From contig JAXHUK010000121.1 of assembly GCA_034189725.1 (NCBI GenBank), forward strand, positions 1 to 20,067: a DNA stretch of 20,067 nt. The letters are read 5' to 3'. The notes under the pieces are model-generated. The model was not told the DNA's origin. It saw nothing but the letters and a program-made list of their open reading frames with translations, and searched no databases. This document shows, piece by piece, positions 15,454 to 20,067 of the stretch (the stretch's first letter is position 1; each line of letters begins with the position of its first letter). This DNA is from JAXHUK01 sp034189725. GTDB taxonomy: Bacteria; Chloroflexota; Dehalococcoidia; SZUA-161. The translations under genes and the position numbers were made by a program.

Positions 15454-16416
15454 TCAGTCAATATCCCCTGTGCCCACTTGCAAGACCTGAAGAATCCTGG
15501 CAAAGGAGCGTGAATCGATACGATCGAGGCGGTGTAACCCATGATTCTGGGCAGTTTTCACCGCCTCAGTGAACTCTTCACCAGAAACTGGACGCGCCAG
15601 CTCAGGAACATCGAATGCCCTGTAGCAAGGGTGATACTGCGCCATTACATTGAGATAGGTATCGATGGATATCTCCTGACTGAGAAAACGACAGATTCCA
15701 GCAGTGCCCGCCAGGTTATTGGGCAAAACAAGGTGGCGTACCAATAGACCATGGACAGCAATACCACGATCATCTACCCGCAAGTCACCTGCCTGGCGAT
15801 GCATCTCCTTTACTGCTGCTTTGTTTATTTCGGGGTAATCACTCACTCCTGAGAAACACCAAGCATTTTGCGCATCAGCATACTTCATGTCCGGCATGTA
15901 GATATCGATCACACCATCAAGAAGCTTAAGCGTCTCTACAGAATCATAACCTCCACTATTATACACAAGAGGAACAGACAGCCCTCCATGTATTGCGATC
16001 TCCAGCGCCTCAAGAATTTGCGGTACAACGTGAGTCGGGCTCACAAAATTGATATTATGGCAGCCTCTCTGCTCCAGAGAGAGCATCATTGCTGCTAATT
16101 CCCCACTTTCCACCACCTGCCCCTCCCCAAGCTGGCTTATAGAGTAGTTCTGGCAAAAGCAACACTCAAGATTACAATTGGTGAAGAATATCGTCCCCGA
16201 ACCACCACGTCCTACCAGAGGCGCCTCCTCGCCAAAATGCGGAGCGTAGCTCGACACCAACGCCTGCCTCCCGGTGCGACATTTTCCCACAGCCCCCTCT
16301 AAACGGTTGATACCACAATGGCGGGGACAGAGATGGCAATTCTCCAGTAGCACCAGAGCCTGCTCCACCCGCTCACCCAGCTTGCCCTCGTCAGATAGCT
16401 TTCGATAGGCTGCCAA
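15454..16416 (-). CDS. Radical SAM protein, PflX-like (pyruvate formate-lyase activase-related)
   Basis: This is a 320-residue radical SAM enzyme of the PflX/COG1313 type, whose substrate is unknown. It has an N-terminal cysteine cluster CHLCPRHC (C27, C30, C34) with C46 (GKCRTG), then PHFGEEAPLVGRGGSGTIFFTNC. The CxxxCxxC SAM cluster follows at C81, C85 and C88 (CNLECCFC), then QNYSISQ. VYNSGGYDS and IDIYMPDMKYAD are typical of this group. It starts with TTG at 16416, four bases after the stop of a small gene, using GAGGAAGAG as ribosome site. The acylphosphatase follows. An activase for a glycyl-radical or related enzyme is possible, but no such partner lies in the window. Confidence 0.85.
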   Translation of the reverse strand: MAAYRKLSDEGKLGERVEQALVLLENCHLCPRHCGINRLEGAVGKCRTGRQALVSSYAPHFGEEAPLVGRGGSGTIFFTNCNLECCFCQNYSISQLGEGQVVESGELAAMMLSLEQRGCHNINFVSPTHVVPQILEALEIAIHGGLSVPLVYNSGGYDSVETLKLLDGVIDIYMPDMKYADAQNAWCFSGVSDYPEINKAAVKEMHRQAGDLRVDDRGIAVHGLLVRHLVLPNNLAGTAGICRFLSQEISIDTYLNVMAQYHPCYRAFDVPELARPVSGEEFTEAVKTAQNHGLHRLDRIDSRSFARILQVLQVGTGDID

Positions 16417-16420
16417 CGTT

Positions 16421-16582
16421 TTACTCTTCCTCGCTAGTTTTTTCTTCTATCGCCTTTTCTTTTCTCTCCTTCTTCACAACTTCGACATTGCTCGGTGTCG
16501 ATAACATCTCAGCAACTGATGGCTTTTTAGCCCCTTTCTTGGGCTTCTTTGTTTCTCGATGTCGATAATCTCTTCTGCCCAT
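16421..16582 (-). CDS. Small basic protein of 53 residues
   Basis: This short gene begins MGRRDYRHRETKKPKKGAKK and ends EEKTSEEE. It is strongly basic at the N-terminus, then alternates lysine and glutamate to an acidic end, and has no cysteine or membrane segment. It has a near-perfect ribosome site (GGGGGAG a few bases before the ATG) and a promoter candidate upstream, and the next gene's start follows four bases after its stop. These features make it a real gene. I recall similar short proteins in Chloroflexota, but this needs a search. Charge pattern suggests RNA or ribosome contact (inference). Confidence 0.72.
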   Translation of the reverse strand: MGRRDYRHRETKKPKKGAKKPSVAEMLSTPSNVEVVKKERKEKAIEEKTSEEE

Positions 16583-16625
16583 GTTCTCCCCCTGAACATA
16601 TGTATATGTGCTCCAATTGAGCCAG

Positions 16626-16654
16626 AGTTTATCAAAAGAAAAGAAGTGTGTAAA
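16626..16654 (-). promoter_or_regulatory. Predicted promoter for the small protein / radical SAM / acylphosphatase operon
   Basis: On the minus strand TTTACA (16654-16649), a 17-base spacer and TAAACT (16631-16626) place a start site about 37 bases before the ATG at 16582. It lies in the gap after the tgt stop, so this operon need not depend on tgt transcription. Confidence 0.5.
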
Positions 16655-16693
16655 GCAACATTATTACGAAAATCGATGGTGGATGCAAGCTTT

Positions 16694-17875
16694 TTAGTCC
16701 GGGCTGTTATTACTCTGGCGAGACTCCAACCATTTCTGCTTCTGTTCAGCCCTCACCACAGCGTTCGTAGGCTGGTAGCGACTGAGAAAAGATTCCTTGA
16801 AACTGACAAACGTACCATCGAGGATAGACTGTCGTATCTGCTCCATCAATCTCGTAATAAACCTCAGGTTATGGACAGTAGCCAGATGATAGGCCAGAAG
16901 TTCCTCGCTCTTAAACAGGTGATGCAGGTACGCGGCAGAAAAATTGCGACATGTATAACAATCGCAATCGGTATCAATTGGCATCGCATCCAGTTTAAAA
17001 CGAGCGTTTCCTACACTGTAGCGGCGGGTACTGGTAAACAAAGCGCCGTTCCGAGCCAGTCTCGTAGGTAAGGCACTGTCAAACATATCCACACCACGAG
17101 CGACACATTCCACAAGGTCTTCCGGCGATCCCACGCCCATCAAGTAGCGTGGCTTATTCCCGGGGAGCATGGGCATTATGTCATCTAGCATGGAGTGCAT
17201 CAGGGCCTTCGGCTCACCCAGACTCAGGCCACCTATCGCGTAACCGGGGAAATCCAGTGAAGTTATGAATGTTGCAGATTGTCGCCGAAGCTCAGCATAG
17301 GTACCACCATGTACAATGCCGAAAAGAGCCTGCCCCTCACGACTGTGTACTCGCCGGCATCTCTCAGCCCAGACGTGGCTGCGCTCCATGGCCTGACGGA
17401 TATTCTGAAAGTTCTCGACGTAGGGAGGACACTCGTCGAATACCATGATAATATCTGCACCAAGCTCTTCCTGAATTTTGGTGGTATACTCAGGAGTAAG
17501 AAAATGCTCGCTGCCATCGATATGAGAACGGAAAAGAACGCCTTCATCGTTGATACGACTGAGGTGCCCGAGACTGAACACCTGAAATCCACCGCTATCA
17601 GTAAGAATCGGCCCATGCCAGGACATGAATTTGTGCAATCCACCCAACTTGCTGATTACCTCTATCCCGGGCCTGAGATAGAGATGATAGGTGTTGGCCA
17701 GAACCATTCCCACACCCAACGATTCGAGATCGTGCGGGGTCATAGCCTTGACCGTCCCCTGGCTTCCCACAGGCATGAACGTCGGCGTCAATATCGAACC
17801 ATGAGACGTGGTCAGTATGCCAGCACGAGCTCCTGTATCAGGGCATGTCTTTTCCAGACTAAATAGTTGGTTCAT
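16694..17875 (-). CDS. tgt: tRNA-guanine transglycosylase
   Basis: Tgt swaps guanine for the queuosine precursor preQ1 at position 34 of tRNAs with GUN anticodons. The 393-residue protein is full length. It has LTDSGGFQVFSL with D93, DECPPY (147-152) and the GGLSLGE loop. VDMFDSALPTRLARNG carries the nucleophile D266, and the zinc site is C304, C306, C309 and H335. All key residues are intact. The ribosome site is weak, with no clear purine run before the ATG. It lies 47 bases after the CyoE-like gene on the same strand and probably belongs to that transcript. Confidence 0.97.
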   Translation of the reverse strand: MNQLFSLEKTCPDTGARAGILTTSHGSILTPTFMPVGSQGTVKAMTPHDLESLGVGMVLANTYHLYLRPGIEVISKLGGLHKFMSWHGPILTDSGGFQVFSLGHLSRINDEGVLFRSHIDGSEHFLTPEYTTKIQEELGADIIMVFDECPPYVENFQNIRQAMERSHVWAERCRRVHSREGQALFGIVHGGTYAELRRQSATFITSLDFPGYAIGGLSLGEPKALMHSMLDDIMPMLPGNKPRYLMGVGSPEDLVECVARGVDMFDSALPTRLARNGALFTSTRRYSVGNARFKLDAMPIDTDCDCYTCRNFSAAYLHHLFKSEELLAYHLATVHNLRFITRLMEQIRQSILDGTFVSFKESFLSRYQPTNAVVRAEQKQKWLESRQSNNSPD

Positions 17876-17922
17876 TTCAAATAAACTCTCGCAGCCAGAT
17901 TGCAGCAGTCAGTACACTGGAA

Positions 17923-18831
17923 CTAAATCCAGAAATTTACACAGAGTACCGTGAACATCACGCCAAGGTAAGGAAAGGCAGAGAGTTTATACACCCTCCA
18001 GGCATCCCGTGAAGCATTACTCCTGAGAAGACTGTAGCTGGCATAGACCATGACTAATCCCAATATATTGGCAACTCCAAAATATAACCAGCCAAAGTTA
18101 CCAACTGCCCACAGAACAATAGAAGCAGCATAGAGCAAAATAGAGAGAACCATAAGCACCTTTATCGCATCCCGGGTTTCCCACGTGACCGGGAAGTACG
18201 CAATCCCGGCCTGCAAATAATCCTCGCGGTTAGCCACCATAACGCTCCACACATGCAACGGGATCCAAACAGCGATAAGGATGCAGAGAAAGAGGATAGT
18301 CAGGTCTAATTTGCCCTGAGTGACACCAACGTACCCGATGAGTACCGGGGCACATCCAGCAATTCCACCCTGAATGACACACATCACCCGCTTGCGAAAT
18401 ATCGACGCAGCGACTGTACCGGTGAGCCCGAATACAAAACACAGTGGATGCAAGAACCAGGCTATAATAAGAGCTATAACTATGAGGAATAAGCTCCATA
18501 CCAACGCCCTCCTGGCTGGAACTATCCTTTGTGCCGGCAATGCCCGCAGATGTGTCCTTGTCATTCGGACATCGACACCTCGATCAAGGTAATTGGTTAA
18601 ACCATTAGCTCCCGCGCTTCCTATCGCAATCGCCGCCAGTGCATGTAACAGCACGACCCAAGATACACTACCCTGCCCCGCAATTATCGCGGCACAAACC
18701 CCGATGAATGCAAGAAGAACGGTCTCGCGAGGCTTGAGTACAGTAATATAATCGATAATCCCCTTTTTGTCAGGGAGTTCGCCTAACTCATGAGCTAGCA
18801 TACCTGGAGTTGTTTCAGTAACCTGTCTCAC
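17923..18831 (-). CDS. CyoE/CtaB-like UbiA-superfamily prenyltransferase (heme O synthase-like)
   Basis: This is a 302-residue membrane prenyltransferase of about eight to nine helices. The nearest match is protoheme IX farnesyltransferase: ITVLKPRETVLLAF near the N-terminus, LTNYLDRGVDVRMTRT as the first catalytic motif, and HVWSVMVANREDYLQAGIAY as the second conserved loop. The first position of the usual N-N-Y-x-D motif is threonine here, and the family's R-P-L after MxRT is RAL, so activity or substrate may differ. I chose the GTG at 18831, which has AGGGGA nine bases upstream, over the TTG at 18849. It overlaps the channel gene by 17 bases. There is no cytochrome oxidase gene in the window, so heme O synthesis is a tentative assignment. 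Confidence 0.72.
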   Translation of the reverse strand: MRQVTETTPGMLAHELGELPDKKGIIDYITVLKPRETVLLAFIGVCAAIIAGQGSVSWVVLLHALAAIAIGSAGANGLTNYLDRGVDVRMTRTHLRALPAQRIVPARRALVWSLFLIVIALIIAWFLHPLCFVFGLTGTVAASIFRKRVMCVIQGGIAGCAPVLIGYVGVTQGKLDLTILFLCILIAVWIPLHVWSVMVANREDYLQAGIAYFPVTWETRDAIKVLMVLSILLYAASIVLWAVGNFGWLYFGVANILGLVMVYASYSLLRSNASRDAWRVYKLSAFPYLGVMFTVLCVNFWI

Positions 18832-20067
18832 GCCTGGTATTCCCCTCAAGTCTTTTTCCGTATGCTCTTATAATATCATGTCTACGTAAAACTCCCAATA
18901 GTCTGGTGCGCTCATCGCTATCAACCACAGGGATACGTCCAACATCTTTGGCACCAAGCTTGAGTAATACGTTATATAAAGATTGCTCGGGGTAGGCGAC
19001 AATTATCGATCTAGTGGCGATATCCTTCACTTTGAGATCAGTGGCATCTCCAGTGATATTAGCCTCAACGTCAGCCAGAGTCACTACCCCGGTGAGACAG
19101 TTGTCTTTGTCAACAACAGGGAAACCATGATGCCCGCTCCTGGTAAATTTGGACACCAACTCCTTAACCGACATATCCAGTGAAACAGTAGGGAAGTTTT
19201 TAGTCATCGCCTCACCAACAGTGATAGACCTCATCAAATCCACATCTTCATAGCGGTCGAGGTCGATTCCAGACCTGCGCATTTTGGTCGTATAGATGGT
19301 CTCATGATTAAGTCCCCGGGCAACTAGAGTGCTGATAACCACCGCCAGCATTATGGGTAAAATAATAGTATAATTCCTGGTCATTTCGAATATGATGATG
19401 ATCGCCGTAATCGGAGCTCGCGCCGCCCCGGCAAATACCGCCGCCATGCCCACCAAAGCGTAAGCGCCCGAAGGAGCTGTGACGGCGGGAAAGGTTCGAT
19501 GAGCTATATCACCAAAGGCACCCCCAAACATCGCCCCCATAAAAAGCGATGGCGCAAACACTCCCCCACTACCACCACTACCGATTGTAATTGACGTAGC
19601 GAGTATCTTCAGTACCCCCATGATAAGTAGAGCATTGAGGGCTATGTTACCAAGAAGAGCCTTCTCCACCCCTCCGTAGCCGACACCGAAGAGGTCAAGG
19701 CTATAGAGGCCAATAAGACCAATGATAAATCCGCCGAAGACAGGTTTCAGGTAAGGAGGGAACTTCCAGGTATCGAATAGATCCTCCGACTTATACAGAA
19801 CGTAAATAAAAATAACAGCAATAATACCGGCGGCAATTCCCAGAACAACATACAACGGTATCTCCCAGGCGCTCACCATTTCATACACAGGCACAATGAA
19901 TGACTTTTCATCTCCCAGGAAAGCGTGAGCTACGACATCAGCCACAACGGAGCTGATAACAACAAATGCAAAGCTGCGGGAGATAAATCTACCGAGTATC
20001 ACCTCGAGGGCGAAGAATACACCGGCAATAGGAGCATTGAACGTGGCCGATATACCCCCCGCTGCTC
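18815..20067 (-). CDS. ClC-family chloride channel/transporter with CBS domains, N-terminus cut by the window
   Basis: This is an integral membrane chloride channel or H+/Cl- antiporter, continuing beyond base 20067. The visible part opens with GISATFNAPIAGVFFALEVI, which directly follows the GREGP gating motif in the family, so that motif and the GSGIP motif lie off-window. The third ion-pathway motif is present as GVFAPSLF. Membrane helices run to about the RGLNH segment. A C-terminal pair of CBS domains follows: VGEAMTKNFPTVSLDMSV and VKDIATRSIIVAYPEQSL, each with its partner strand. CBS pairs bind adenosine nucleotides in other channels, so regulation by energy charge is plausible. At least 416 codons are present. 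The end overlaps the next gene, so the two are coupled. Confidence 0.94.
   Translation of the reverse strand, partial: AAGGISATFNAPIAGVFFALEVILGRFISRSFAFVVISSVVADVVAHAFLGDEKSFIVPVYEMVSAWEIPLYVVLGIAAGIIAVIFIYVLYKSEDLFDTWKFPPYLKPVFGGFIIGLIGLYSLDLFGVGYGGVEKALLGNIALNALLIMGVLKILATSITIGSGGSGGVFAPSLFMGAMFGGAFGDIAHRTFPAVTAPSGAYALVGMAAVFAGAARAPITAIIIIFEMTRNYTIILPIMLAVVISTLVARGLNHETIYTTKMRRSGIDLDRYEDVDLMRSITVGEAMTKNFPTVSLDMSVKELVSKFTRSGHHGFPVVDKDNCLTGVVTLADVEANITGDATDLKVKDIATRSIIVAYPEQSLYNVLLKLGAKDVGRIPVVDSDERTRLLGVLRRHDIIRAYGKRLEGNTRRETGY

Noticed and set aside
15408..15542. Upstream extension of the acylphosphatase reading frame
   Set aside because: It overlaps the 3' end of the radical SAM gene, exceeds the normal family length and has no ribosome site, unlike the ATG at 15407.
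16559..17071. Plus-strand open frame of 170 codons
   Set aside because: It is antisense to the start of the 53-residue gene and the tgt C-terminus, whose zinc site is intact on the other strand.
17279..17866. Plus-strand open frame of 195 codons
   Set aside because: It is the antisense shadow of the tgt N-terminal half.

Overview
The window looks like bacterial chromosome from an anaerobic or facultatively anaerobic organism. SecG, GatB, tRNA-guanine transglycosylase and Pcm show it is bacterial. Chloroflexota (Dehalococcoidia-like) is my best guess, based on the mix of type IV pilin-like genes, a MenA-like prenyltransferase, an ArsM/AbrB pair, DUF362 and a PflX-type radical SAM protein. This is inference and no marker gene settles it. 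Base composition is moderate throughout, TTG starts are frequent, and I see no phage, transposase, CRISPR array, tRNA or rRNA.

Layout. (1) 1-541 holds no convincing gene. It is followed by a plus-strand operon (542-3691) of two prepilin-like proteins and a 666-residue PilX-like protein carrying three exact-length 73-residue InlB-type repeats and a beta-helical C-terminus. A perfect 36-bp palindrome closes it. (2) A minus-strand cluster follows: gatB, then secG overlapping its end, then a MenA-like prenyltransferase (6765-3945). (3) Divergent from gatB, and with its own promoter, is a Vps62-like protein followed by a small coiled-coil/zinc-ribbon protein (6951-8583). (4) On the minus strand, a cysteine-rich AbrB-type regulator of the HgcAB-associated type precedes arsM (9826-8604), with a good promoter upstream and a REP-like repeat between the two genes. 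(5) On the plus strand come pcm and then a molybdenum-cofactor cluster mobA - alpha/beta hydrolase - moeA - mobB - DUF362 (10797-15099). (6) On the minus strand are a 53-residue basic protein, a PflX-like radical SAM protein and an acylphosphatase (16582-15123). (7) Also on the minus strand are a ClC chloride channel (cut by the window end), a CyoE/CtaB-like prenyltransferase and tgt (20067-16694).

How they fit together. The pilin operon probably makes minor pilins, with the large protein as a surface-exposed tip or adhesin. The Mob/Moe genes supply molybdopterin-guanine dinucleotide for molybdenum or tungsten oxidoreductases, and MenA would feed menaquinone respiration. ArsM with its AbrB partner points to metal(loid) methylation or stress. 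The remainder is housekeeping (tRNA amidation, queuosine, secretion, protein repair). No defence system or clearly new system is evident. The most novel items are the chimeric pilin-associated protein, the bacterial Vps62-like/zinc-ribbon pair, the unlisted 53-residue protein leading the radical SAM operon, and DUF362 translationally coupled to MobB.
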